Assembly: GCA_019054805.1 (NCBI GenBank)
Contig: JAHQIY010000026.1
Location: forward strand, 124,001-188,000
From: Brachionus manjavacas
Taxonomy: Eukaryota; Rotifera; Eurotatoria; Ploima; Brachionidae
Reading direction: 5' to 3'
DNA: 64,000 nucleotides
Shown here: positions 1 to 10,986 of the stretch, in pieces
Layout: each line of letters starts with the position of its first letter
Position numbering within the stretch: the stretch's first letter is position 1
Made by a program: the position numbers and the translations under genes
The notes under the pieces: generated by a model
The model's input: only the letters and a program-made list of their open reading frames with translations
Told to the model about the DNA's origin: nothing
The model's database searches: none

Positions 1-435
1 TCATTCTTGGATTTTGCATTGGCAACTTCAAATGGTAATTTTTTCCATTCGATTTGTCAGGAAGCAATCTCTATTTTTAATTCTTGTCAATTGTTTGGTC
101 AGTCTTCTTGGATGTCCTCAGATTCCTCCTGCGAGGCCATTAGATGAGAGTGCATGACTCTTGATGTGCGGATTCTGTAATTGAATATTACTTGGACCGT
201 TCATTATTTTGAAGATTTCGATTAAGTCTCCACGTTCACGTCTTGCCTTAATTTAGTTAGTCCCAATCTTGTAAGTATTTCTTCATAATCTAGATTTTTT
301 AATTACTAATTTTGTAGCTCTTCTTTGAACTTGTTCAAGAATTTTTGAGTCTCTTTTGGTAAAGGGGCTCCAGGCTGCTACTGCATACTCTAGATGTGAT
401 CTGACAAACGAAACATATTTTTTGTATTTCCATTA
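1..435 (-). pseudogene. LINE reverse-transcriptase C-terminal remnant (CR1/L2-like)
   Basis: Reading the minus strand gives a degenerate but clear LINE thumb and C-terminal sequence. It includes the stretch [12 protein letters not shown] followed by [10 protein letters not shown], then a LTRLGL-type segment and NGLAGG-like and FLTNR segments. These are typical of the end of CR1/L2-like non-LTR retrotransposon ORF2. Several stops and frameshifts are present, so it is dead. The 3' end runs off the left edge of the window. A second, oppositely oriented copy of the same family lies immediately to the right. Confidence 0.75.
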
Positions 436-469
436 TAACATCGTGTATAAAACGGACCTACGTTTAAAA

Positions 470-905
470 TGGTCATAAAAATTCTTGAGTAGGTTCAGAG
501 GAGAGCAAACAAATTGGTTGAATCAATTAATGAGGAATCTTATGAAGAAAGACTTCGAGATCTGGATCTGCTTAGTTTAGAGGGACGCCGATTAGGAGAC
601 ATGATCCAAATTTATAAGATTGTAAACATATAGAATTGGTAAATGATGTAAATTATGCTTAAAGTTTATCTCTAAACTAAAGAAGATCAAATGATTAAAG
701 GTGGTTAGGGAAATAAATAAAAGAATACGGTATCGCTAAAATTTCTTAACAAACAGAGTTGTCTAGACATGGAACAGGTTGTCATCAAATGCGGTAAATG
801 CGATGTCAGTTAATAGTTTCATAGCATTTATAGACCGGGAAGTTATTGAAATGGCTCAAGGCAACGCCTGCAATAGCCCTTAAAAGGCCAGGCTCAATTA
901 CGCGC
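470..905 (+). pseudogene. LINE reverse-transcriptase C-terminal remnant (CR1/L2-like)
   Basis: Plus-strand translation gives VQRRANKLVE, then SYEERLRDLDLLSLEGRR and GDMIQIYKIVN, followed after frameshifts by an FLTNRVV-TWN-LSSNAVNAMSVNSF type ending. This is the conserved C-terminal block of CR1/L2-like ORF2. An in-frame TAG just upstream (490-492) and later stops show decay. It is head-to-head with the minus-strand copy at 1-435. Confidence 0.75.
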
Positions 906-1647
906 TAGTATAGGCAAATGCAATTAACGACTACTGTATTAAATATTAAAAAAATGATACTATGAAGAATTAAAAATTAAACATAAATTCATATTAATTC
1001 TTTATAAAAAAACTCTTTGAAATAAATGAAAAATCGATGAAAGTTTTATTATTCATCGTTTAATACTAACAAAATATTTAAAAAATAGGAGATGTCACTA
1101 TTTAAACCTTGCATGAACTTGCATGAAAATTAAAAGTAAAATTTTTGATTCAAAAAGATTAAATTTTGTTTAATTTTTTTATAAAATATAATTTATTCAC
1201 TTTTTTAATTAACAATAAAAAAAAAGCATTAAATTATCAAATAACACAATCTCAAATAAAATAATTTGACCGTTTAGAAAATTATCAGGACTAAAAATTT
1301 AAACAAAGAAATTAAAGACCTTAATGGAAACCATCGAAATTTGAATCATAGAGAAGACTTAAATTTCCCTTTGTCATTCAAAGAAAGATAAAAACTCAAA
1401 AGAGTAATTTAAGCTTCTCAAATAATCACACATTCAAGTGGCCAAAGGGTGCTAAACATCACTTAAAAAGTGACAATTTTAAAATTAAACAATTCAAGCA
1501 AAATCTTTAATCTTTTTTAGATTGGTAATGCTTGGGCTACATTTTTCTTTTTACCCTCATGTTCTAAGCTATTTATCCGTAATAATCAATTATTCTAATT
1601 TTAGAATTAAAAATATGATAAAAAAAATGTTTCGTTTTTGTTTTGCT
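906..1647. other. AT-rich spacer, nothing recognised
   Basis: Between the LINE remnants and the stop codon of the elongase gene I see only AT-rich sequence with A and T homopolymers. It should contain the elongase 3' UTR, but I could not place a poly(A) signal with confidence. Confidence 0.5.
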
Positions 1648-2622
1648 TTAATTATATTTTTTGCTAGAAATCAATTCCTTTTCTCCGTCCAATGCTTTAC
1701 CATTTTGCTTGGCCAAATTTTTCCGTTTTAGAACGTAAGCATTGAAAAAAAACTGAAAAAATAAAACAAAATAACTAAGATACATCAAAAATGAGTAAAA
1801 AATGTTGTCGTTGGATATGTTGCATTGGTTGTTCGAGGAGCTGTTTTTTGTGTGATAAGCAACCCAATTAACATAGCAACCAAAAATCATCTGAACCAGT
1901 TGTGATGTTGTGATCAGCTTTGAGACAAATAGAGGGACTCGTATCCTAAGAGCTTTGCATGCATAGTAAGAATACATTATCGAGTGAACGAAATAATTCA
2001 TGGTCATAAACCAGCGGCCCGAAGCAGTAAAGTCACTATAGCTGTACCAGCAATAGATCAGCACTGTCGCATGATGGTACCAATGAAGGAATATGAGCTC
2101 TTGCTTTCGGAAAACTATAAACACAGTGTCAATTAATTCTGGCAGTTTGCTCATAATAAACATAAACGCCCAAAATCCCGTGATTCCATAAGCGTAGCTA
2201 GAGTCACACACTGAATAGACAATGCCTTTTTGGGTGATGCTGTAAAAAAATTCTGGCCACGTTCTGATTGTACCCATAATGCTGAATGATGCCAAACAAA
2301 CATTCCAAATGATTAGCGGCAAGCGCAGCTCGTATCTTGCCTTATTCTGCATATAATACTTTACCAGGAATATAAAAATTACATAGATTAGTGAAATAGT
2401 TATGCTCATGGTCCAATTTTTGCTCATCCATTTTCCGAGTTCGTCGACAAATTCTCTGGACTCGAAGAGCTTTTCAAAGCCAAATATGTGCGAGTAGGAA
2501 AATGTTACATTTGATTGTAAATTTTCGTCGACCGGATTTAGATTAAACATTGGTTTGAGAAAAAAAAACGAATCCAAAACAGATGCAGAAACTTTTTCTA
2601 AAGCCAAGCTCATCGTTGACAT
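1648..2622 (-). CDS. ELOVL6: Very-long-chain fatty acid elongase, ELOVL6-like
   Basis: A single open frame of 324 aa from an ATG at 2620-2622. ELO proteins catalyse the condensation step (3-ketoacyl-CoA synthase) of fatty-acid elongation in the ER membrane. The family signatures are all visible: SKLPELIDTVFIVFRK (about residues 158-173), the histidine box HWYHH (180-184), MNYFVHSIMYSYYA (208-221), and TTSQLVQMIFGCYVNW, which is characteristic of the ELOVL3/6 branch. Several hydrophobic segments fit the multi-pass topology. The C-terminus is lysine-rich (ends SSKKYN), reminiscent of ER-retrieval tails. Slightly longer than human ELOVL6 because of an N-terminal extension of about 50 residues. 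No intron interrupts the coding region, unlike most neighbours. The subfamily assignment (6 versus 3) is inference from motif similarity. Confidence 0.95.
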   Translation of the reverse strand: MSTMSLALEKVSASVLDSFFFLKPMFNLNPVDENLQSNVTFSYSHIFGFEKLFESREFVDELGKWMSKNWTMSITISLIYVIFIFLVKYYMQNKARYELRLPLIIWNVCLASFSIMGTIRTWPEFFYSITQKGIVYSVCDSSYAYGITGFWAFMFIMSKLPELIDTVFIVFRKQELIFLHWYHHATVLIYCWYSYSDFTASGRWFMTMNYFVHSIMYSYYACKALRIRVPLFVSKLITTSQLVQMIFGCYVNWVAYHTKNSSSNNQCNISNDNIFYSFLMYLSYFVLFFQFFFNAYVLKRKNLAKQNGKALDGEKELISSKKYN

Positions 2623-5600
2623 ATTTTTTTATTTTCTATCTAAAAAGCTCAAACTTTAATGCTAAAAAATAAAATGATAGATTTAATAAAATGAAAATAA
2701 AATGAATGATAACTTTATTAAACTAAACACTTTTATGTGTTTTGATATGAAAATAACATGCCACTTGACTGACTGAAATGACTGAACAAAGCATTTGAGA
2801 TATGCAAAAGCAAAGTTTCATTTTTTATTTCAAAAGGAGAAAGAGATCAAACTATTGATTTTTATCTACTTTTAATTTTGAAATTAATTTTAAAAAAGAA
2901 ACAACTAGAAACAGTTAAATTAGAAAATTAATTATGAACTAGGGTTTCTAAGACCGACTGAAATTTTAATAAATTATTTCGCTTAGATATCACGTTATGC
3001 AGACAATAAAGTTTCTCTTTTTTCACGAAAAAGAAGAATTTAAAAAATCTCTACTGAACAAAACAATAAAAAGAGACTTTTATCAAATTAAAAAAAATTA
3101 ACTTCCGATCCTTTAAGCCTTAAAATGTAAGATGGTTCTGATATTTTTTTTAAATTTTTCAAAAATTTGAAAATTAACGTTTTCTTCTTAAATAAAACAT
3201 ACAATAATTGCTAATTTTTCTATTTCTAAATCATATTTTGAAATGGTTATCTGTTAATTTATTACTCTATTTTATGAAAAAAATGTGAGATAAATTGTCT
3301 GATACATAAATGTTAGAATTTTAAATGCACTTTAATTGATTAATATTTTAGTATACATTAAATATTAGAATTTAACTATTGAAAAACAAAAAACATAAGA
3401 AAAGAAGAGGGGGCTTTTTTTTACTTAGGAAACAAAATTTGACTAAAATATCTCTTTTTGTGTAAAGTATATCGAGAGAGAATAGATTTGCTCTGATTTG
3501 TTTTTACTTTAAAATTTGTCAATATATTCTAGTTAAAGATGTTGAAATTGGATCTTTTTTATTTAATTTTTATTTTCTATTTTTAATTAACATGATTTTG
3601 AAAAATTATCTAGCATCAGCCTAATTAGAAAATATTTTATCATTTTAGGAAATAGTTTAATTTAACTTGCTTCAAAAATCCTAAAAGTTGTGACACACCT
3701 GGAACATGTAAATATTTTTAAAAGTTAGATAAAAATTTATTGCCAGTTAAAAATATTCTTCAATGTTATTAAAGAGTAAATTGAATTTTTAAAATTCCTC
3801 TAAATTATGAAAATTAATTGTGAAAATTTCTAGATATCTAAATTTTTTTGACTAAATTTATTGATTTTGAATTAAAAACAAAGCAGACATCTTAATATTA
3901 ATATCAACATCAAAATAGACAACACTCTCTGATAGCCATTGCTGGTTTTTAATTCTGCAAAATATAATAATCCTGAATTATTTTAAATCATTTTCTAATA
4001 TAAGAATAAAAATTAGCCCATTTTTATTATGAAAAAAAATTCTCCCTTATTGACTTCTTTATTGAATTTAGTAAATATAAATTAATGGCTCTTTAAAGTT
4101 TATTATTAAATAAAAAAATATTTTGGATTAAAAAAATCAATAACGTATTTAGTGTTCTCAAAATAAAAAAATCTTGGATCTATTTTATTATTTAAAAAAC
4201 CGTCAAGATTGAGAATTAATTGAGTTTCCACCTTCAATATCTTTTTTTTTTAAATTAAATTAATAGGCATTATTTGAAAAAATCTACATCGAGCTATCTT
4301 AAGAATATAAAGCATTGAAACATAAATAAAAGCCTTTTATTTTATTTTATTTATTTATTTATTCGTAAAAAGCAAAAACAAGCTAAATTTATCCATTTTA
4401 TTTAATGATTAAGTTTAAAAAAAATGATAGATTTCTAGTATTTTTACATTCTTTAAATTTCTAATTTATTGACTCTTTTTTCTGTATAAAAATTTCTTCC
4501 TCTTCAAGGATAAAAAAATCATTTCCTGCTAAATTACAATTGTAACACGTAATTGTCAAAAAAGAACTAGATTTTTATTTTTTTTAAATTTTAGTCCCAT
4601 TTAATATCTTCTAAATCAATAACGAAATATGTACATTGGTAGAATAAAGTAGCAAAAACAAATTCTGGAAAAAATAATAATTCTAATTCAGAAATACACA
4701 ATAAACATTTTTTTTGAATTCGAGAATAATTGCCTTTTTTCGTTTAGGTAAAAAATGCTTTTATATTAAATGAACAGAAAATTTAACATTATTTTATTAA
4801 AATTTTTAAAAAATTGTTTTAATATATAAATAGAAAATTATTATTTCTTGTTATTTGTACTGAGATTAAAAGCATCGCCATTATGATTTATTTTCAAATG
4901 ACTTGGTGATAAATTTGCCGCATTATAAATACTTAAAATAGCATGGGTGAAAATTTGTAATTTTTTTTTCTTCAAATTTTTCAAACAATTTAAAATTAAA
5001 AGTGTAAAAATTTTGGTTGTTTCAAAAACAATCAAAAAAACGTGAGTTATTACTTTAATTAAAAATCTTTAAGTTTATGATAGATTAAATTTTTTTGTAT
5101 AACAAAAAGCTTTTAATAAACTGAAATAAAATTTGCCAATTTTATAGGTGAGAATTTTTTAAACAAAAAACCAGAAGAATTAGTTTTTCTAATGAGGATA
5201 GAAATAAGTTGGGTCTATCATGAAAATTTTTAAAAATTCTGACAATATTTTTCAATAGATGTTTAAATTGAGAAATTGATAATTTTGGAACAAAGATCAA
5301 CAACAAAAGTTTAAAATTGGAACAGCTTATTTTGTTTAGGTCTAAATCTAATTTGGAATAATTTATCAGCTGATTTAGTCCCTGCAAAAACGCTAAAATG
5401 TAAATTTCAGAGTTTTGCAGAATGAGTTGTTCCAATTTTAAACTTTTGTTTTTGAACTTTGTTTCATAATTTACAATGCCTTAAAACAACTCCATATTTA
5501 TCGTTTTTAAAATAAATGTATCTGTTGATGATTTTATTTATGCTAAATAAGCATTCTTAATTTCATTCCAAAGCTTTAGAATTAAAAAAAGTAAAAAATT

Positions 5601-6089
5601 TAATTTCATGTTAATTTGTTTGGTAATCAAGGATTATTCTTTTAAAAAACTTTTCAGTAAATAAATAAAAAAAATTTATGCATTTAGCAATTTAATTTTG
5701 TACCCTCTTTGCGCTTGAAGATTAATTCTTTTAAAAAATCTTGTTATTTCATAGTATCTTTAAAATAGTTTCTTTAAAGTAAAATACGAAAATGATTAAT
5801 TTGAATTTCACGAATAACAAAATTATGCATTTTTCTATTTATGTAAAATTATTGTATTAATCACTCATGTTAAATAATATAAAAGTAAGTGATTTGTCAA
5901 ATGCAAGCAAGGTTTATTTCGAGAAAAAAATCTAAATTTTAAAATCTGGCTGTATTTTTAGGCTGCTGTTTAAAACCACAGGCAACCTAGATTTTTCATT
6001 TCAATTTTATTGATTTTAAAGCCAAATTAAAATTTCATACTAATTTTTAGTATTTCAATTTTTAATTAACATTCGTTTGCTTAAAAAGG
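2623..6089. other. AT-rich intergenic desert
   Basis: About 3.5 kb upstream of the elongase with no exon I could support. Short open frames here have no family resemblance and are explained by AT-rich composition. The only structure noted is the inverted repeat at 5303-5449, listed separately. Confidence 0.6.
5303..5449. repeat. Short inverted repeat (22-bp perfect arms)
   Basis: The arm at 5303-5324 is the exact reverse complement of 5428-5449 (22 bp), with about 103 nt between them. It may be a relic of a small foldback or TIR element. No flanking duplication is obvious. Confidence 0.7.
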
Positions 6090-6127
6090 TATAAATGCCA
6101 GCATGTTTGCATTCAAATTTTCAGTTT
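6090..6127 (+). promoter_or_regulatory. Possible TATA/Inr core promoter
   Basis: TATAAA at 6090-6095 is followed, 31 nt from its first base, by TCAGTTT at 6121-6127. This is textbook TATA-to-initiator spacing for RNA polymerase II in invertebrates. No protein-coding gene was found just downstream, only a LINE remnant at 6565, so this may be chance or belong to a non-coding transcript. Confidence 0.25.
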
Positions 6128-6564
6128 AGATTTTATTCAGAGAGATCAAATGAAGAATAAAAAATCGATAATTCGATTTTAATTCAATAAGTTCAGCATT
6201 TAACCTAAAATCGGAAACGATAACAACCACTTTCGACATTTTTGCATTGACCATATTGAAATTTTCTAAAAATTTTATTCAACGCCTATTTTCGGGCTTA
6301 GCATACAGACTCAAGTTTTCCTAGGAGAAAAATAAACCATTTTTTTCTTATTAAAAATAAATAAATTCGCCTTTTCCAAACAAACCTTGAGAATTTAGTT
6401 GTTTTTTTTATCATATACAATCGCCAAGTGAAATCAATTCAATAGAGTATTGAAATTGAAAATTTGTATTCAGATTTTCAATCAACTATTAGTTATTGTA
6501 TTTAAAAAAATGTCTATAAAACCAGATTGAAATGAATAGGATCGGAAATTGATTATAGTTTTTT

Positions 6565-6729
6565 ATTCCTATTCTAGCCTCAAAGACCGACCTCTCTAGG
6601 CTTCAAGTTCTCCAAAATATTTCAAATAAGTACAGTTATAATTTTCCTCAAGATACTCCACCGGATCTCCTGATAAATTTGCTAGATGACACAAAGCTAG
6701 ATGGCATTGAAGTTCGTCTAAATAAATAA
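6565..6729 (+). pseudogene. LINE ORF2 C-terminal fragment (Jockey-like)
   Basis: An open stretch of about 54 codons reads TDLSRLQVLQNISNKYS, then NFPQDTPPDLLINLLDD, ending at TAA (6727-6729). This matches the conserved C-terminal pattern LSRLQVLQNKALR...DTP of Jockey/CR1-type non-LTR ORF2. It is 5'-truncated and lacks the RT core. Confidence 0.6.
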
Positions 6730-8910
6730 TCTAGAAAAATAGCGTTATTTTCAAAAATACACTTACTAGTGAATTAATCAAAGACTATGTTAGAAAAATA
6801 CACCATTATGTAATATATGGAATGAATTGAGTGAATGGTTAAATGATAAGGGATTATCTCTCTGAATTTAAATCTTTATTTTATTTTTTTAACATTAAAA
6901 CTTATCGATATTTTGATGACACTTCGATAATGCGAAATTATGTTAATCAACTCTCCAAAACCAAATTACTTTCAAACAAGAGGGCAAAATTTTATGGGAG
7001 CTTAGACAAAATTTAGAATGGATCAATTACATAGTTGTTATCGATTATCAATCAATCAATTAGATTCATTAAGATACGGAAGCACGGCTTTTAAATTGCG
7101 AGTAACGAGGCGTTAACTTTCAACTTCAATGTTATGTTTTATTTGTATGTTTATTATAATCTATTAGTTACGAAAAAGTAAAAAATAACATGTAATTTAT
7201 CAATTAATGTGTATACTCTATTGACGATTTACGTCAAGAATTTTTTTAAAACTGTTCCACATACGATTTTTCTACGTGTCCGTGTCTGCTTAATCAGCTC
7301 GTCACGCGACCGCTCGTTCCTCGCAAATTATTTTTGATAGCACACTCTATCTTTTAAACTGTTCAATAATACTCCCATATCAAAACATTATTTTTTTTTA
7401 TTAAAAATATAATTATGGGTTACCCCTGGGTTTGTCCGTTTAAACCCTATTGCTATCGAAAAAATGATAAAAAATGTTCGAGTTCATTAGTTAAAATTTA
7501 AAATTTAGTAACAAAAAAGAGAATAAAATTGATTACAAAAATTGGCCAGGTATTTACAGTTCGAATAAGAAAGAATCTATATCAAGGCATTGCAGTAATG
7601 AAATACATGAAATCGACTCAATGTGATTAAACAAAAAAAAACGCTATTCCAGTAATTTACCAACTTATTCTTTTTTGTACTTTATTTTTCAAAAATTTTT
7701 ATGTTTACTTTATTCACTTAAAATTCTGTGTTTTACTTATCTAATGGCAGCAGGAGTTTTATTACTCAGAGCCATTTCAAATGTAAATAAACATTTCACT
7801 CAAACATCATTTCGTCTAATTAAGGATTTAAACAAAAATTAAATTATCAATAGGGTAAATATTTTTTTCCTCCGAGTCTAGACTTGAAATTGATCTTTTA
7901 GCAAGGTCCAAAACTATCATGGCTTTAGCCAAAACTAAAGAGCAGGGCTTGTGGCCAATGCCTCAATTGATTTTAGGACAAAGCTTAATCAATTAATTTA
8001 TTAAGGTCACGTGAATTTGAACTGAAATATAATGTCAGTTATTCGAAAATAAATTAACGCTCATTAGCAATAGTGTACTCATTTTCTTTCCCATTTAATT
8101 CTTGTGTTCATAACAATCGAAATTGTAGTGGACATTAAGCTCGAAGTTCAGGCCTATTGTTATTTTTTTCGCTTTTGATTTAATTCGAGTTTTTTGAGAA
8201 ACAGGCAAAGAGTATTATTTCACATTTTGATTTTGAACAACGCCTTAATTTGTTTGTGTGTTTTGCTTCTATGTTGGAAGAGCAACAAAGTAAATAAATT
8301 GGCCAACGTTAAGATAAAGACAAATAGTAATTAAGCTCGAAAATATTTAACTTTTAAGTCCAAAGCAAACCTATGACTTTACTCCAAATTTAAGCGAATA
8401 TTTCCTTGTATCATGGTTTAATCGATTAGAAGTTCGTTGTCGTGCTGAACTCGTTGCTTGAGTTTGGTTAATCTCTTAAAAAAGACATTTCTTTAAATTC
8501 TAAGCTAAACGCAAATAATTTGGCAATCTTTTTTGTATGTTCGACTAGTCAGTTGACCAAAAGTATAAGACTTGAAATGATAAAATAGAAACTAAATGTT
8601 TATTTCTAACCAAGATTTTTTGTAGGGATATCTAGTCTAAATAGGACCAGCAGAATTTTAATCGAGGGCAAAATATTGTCCATTTTGGCTTCTTATTTTT
8701 TCTTTATTTTTATTTTAACGCTCCTCTTGAACTTGAAGCACAATTTTTTTCGTTTAAGGAAAATTCAAAATTGTAAACTGAACAAAGAAAAATTCGTGGA
8801 AATGAGGCAAAAATTAATTTCGAGTGCTGGCTGGTTATCTAGCAAGTTTAGGCTGCAGAAAATGGCATTAATAGTCTTGAGTGTGATGTGACTTTTTTGA
8901 TGCAATTTTT
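6730..8910. other. AT-rich spacer, nothing recognised
   Basis: No coding exon, RNA gene or terminal repeat could be supported on either strand. A 71-codon open frame at 8676-8891 shows no family motifs and is probably fortuitous. Confidence 0.5.
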
Positions 8911-9250
8911 TGTTGGTCTCAAGACCCGAGAGTCTTAAAAACTTATAAGATTTTAAAAAAATAGATTTTTTTTGTTGGCTATTTTAACCTTTTATTGTAT
9001 GATTTTATGCTATTAATAAAATAATGTTAGACATTTGTTCAAACAGCTTAAAAATTGCTGAATCAAAGGAAAAAAAAGCAGAATATAGGCAAAAAATGTC
9101 CGAACCCAAATTTTTGTTTACCGTTAAGACCCAAAAGTCTTTAAGACTTCTATTTATTTAAAATGAAAATTAAAATGATAACATAGAGTTTTATTGTTCA
9201 AATTACTGAATCTAAAGACAAAATTAGTACAAAATGTTTAAATTACTTAT
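8911..9250. repeat. Imperfect tandem duplication (unit about 195 bp)
   Basis: The segment starting AAGACCCGAGAGTCTTAAAA near 8921 recurs as AAGACCCAAAAGTCTTTAAG near 9126. The sequences downstream (GTTCAAA...CTGAATC...AAAATGT) also line up. The second unit is shortened. This is a local duplication of unknown origin. Confidence 0.5.
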
Positions 9251-9639
9251 CGAGTCTCTATGTTAATAATTTATTTTCACGAAATGTATAACTTTATTTA
9301 TATTAAATCATAGATGGATAACTTTTGCTGAAGTTTATTTTTTTAGGCTTTTTAAATTGGAAATAAGCCTAATAAGTTTATCAGTGGATTCGTAGAGTTT
9401 TTTTCAAGTTAATACAGATTAAAAATAGGATTTATATTAAGTCTCAATATTTTTATAGACAATGATTATTATTTTTTAAACATGACAGTATACTTTTTTG
9501 TTTTTGTTATATATTCTTATGCATTCAATTTAATCTGCTGTTAAATGAATCAGACCATAATTTTATTACAAAAAAATGGTCACTAAAAATATAAATTTTA
9601 TTTCAATTAATAGAAAATGACAATTTATTTTGCTTAAGC

Positions 9640-9722
9640 ACCATAATAATAAACAGCTACAGCAGTAGACCTGTATAGCGAGACTAGATGTAGTTTCGCT
9701 ATGATAGCTATCTTTCTGCGAA
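9640..9722 (-). repeat. SINE/LINE-like 3' tail, (TTA)n-ended (weak copy)
   Basis: On the minus strand the end reads CTGCTGTAGCTGTTTATTATT, matching the tail of the better copies at 40628-40705 and 43701-43800. The body is only loosely similar. Confidence 0.35.
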
Positions 9723-9821
9723 AAAAAAAATTTAGTCTTCATTAAATATGCAATCCAGTAAATTCAGGATTCAAAGGTAAATAAATCAGTATAATATTTC
9801 TTTGTTTCTTTTTCTCTCCAG

Positions 9822-10264
9822 GTGTCTGTCCAATTGGCATTTAAATCTGTTTAAGGATTACACACTGAAAATATCATGGGGTTACTCGTTCCAACTCTTG
9901 ACAACTCTATTAGTCAATAAATTTTCACGCTGCTTTATCTTCGTAAGTTGTTTACTAAACCTTTGTTTGTGTCCTCGTATGCTACTTGCTGGACCATCAG
10001 TTGTCAGTGAGTTACATTTGAGTGTAGGATTTTGCCATGTAACCAAGCTATTTATTACATTTAAAAAATTCCATTAGGTCTTTTTTTTCACGTCTCCGCA
10101 TTTGAGCTTCTCCAATCTTTCTTCGTAATTTAAATCTCAGGGACAAATTTTGCTACACGGCGTTGTATTTTTTCTAGGGTTTCTATGTATTTTTTTGGAT
10201 ATGGACTCAAAGCAGCAGCAGCGTTCTCTAGATGCGGCTGAACAAAAGTTATACAAAGTTGCCT
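9822..10264 (-). pseudogene. LINE reverse-transcriptase C-terminal remnant (CR1/L2-like)
   Basis: Minus-strand translation gives FVQPHLENAAAALSPYPKK, then LEKIQRRVAKFVPE, RGHKQRFSKQLTKIKQRENF and LTNRVVKSWNE, followed by a SLNRFKCQLD ending. This is the same C-terminal block as in the copies at 1-905. Stops and frameshifts are present. Confidence 0.75.
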
Positions 10265-10986
10265 TAATGTCTTAATTGTCCAGTATTTGAAAACATGTTT
10301 AAGTTGCCCAACAATAATTTTTAATTTTTAGTATTTTATGCAAATCTAATAACTAATTTTATTCAGCATACTTAAATTTTTGATAATACTTTAAACTCTT
10401 TTACTTAATCTGATGTCTTTTAAAATTCCTTATTTTTTTTTTCTATTAATTAATTTTAATTGAAGTTTTAACTCTTTTAGACGCTTATTTTATTTTAATT
10501 ATCTTAAATGACAAATTTTTAAGATAAAATATAAAAAAGAAATAATTTTTTTTAAAATAGAGTAATGATATTAGAACTCATCACTTGGTTTATTTCAATA
10601 GAATTCAAAAATGACCTAGCATTATTATTTGAAAGATGACTCATGTAAATTTGTCTTTTTGGTTGTGAAAATTTTTTTCGATGATTAATTATAGTGCCAG
10701 GTAAATAATAATATAATTAAATATGCTTTATCCAGTCCTTTTTATTCATCAACTTGAAATCTTCAACAATGTCAATTTGTTTAAAAAAGTGGCGAAATTT
10801 TTTAAAAATTTTTATGCAAAAAAAAGTTCAAAAATCGTGAAAATCTTTAAAAACTAAATCTTTTTAGTTTTAGATTGTGAAAATCGGTCAGATTTATGTC
10901 ATTCCAATTTTCAGCCGCTACAATTCACGAAATGATATTTCCCTGCTAAACTCATATCTTTGAATTTAAGTTTAAATCGGCCCAAA
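10265..10986. other. AT-rich spacer upstream of the DOMON/SEA/PDZ gene
   Basis: Contains no recognisable coding sequence. It must include the promoter and 5' UTR of the gene starting at 10987, but no convincing TATA/Inr pair was seen. Confidence 0.4.
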
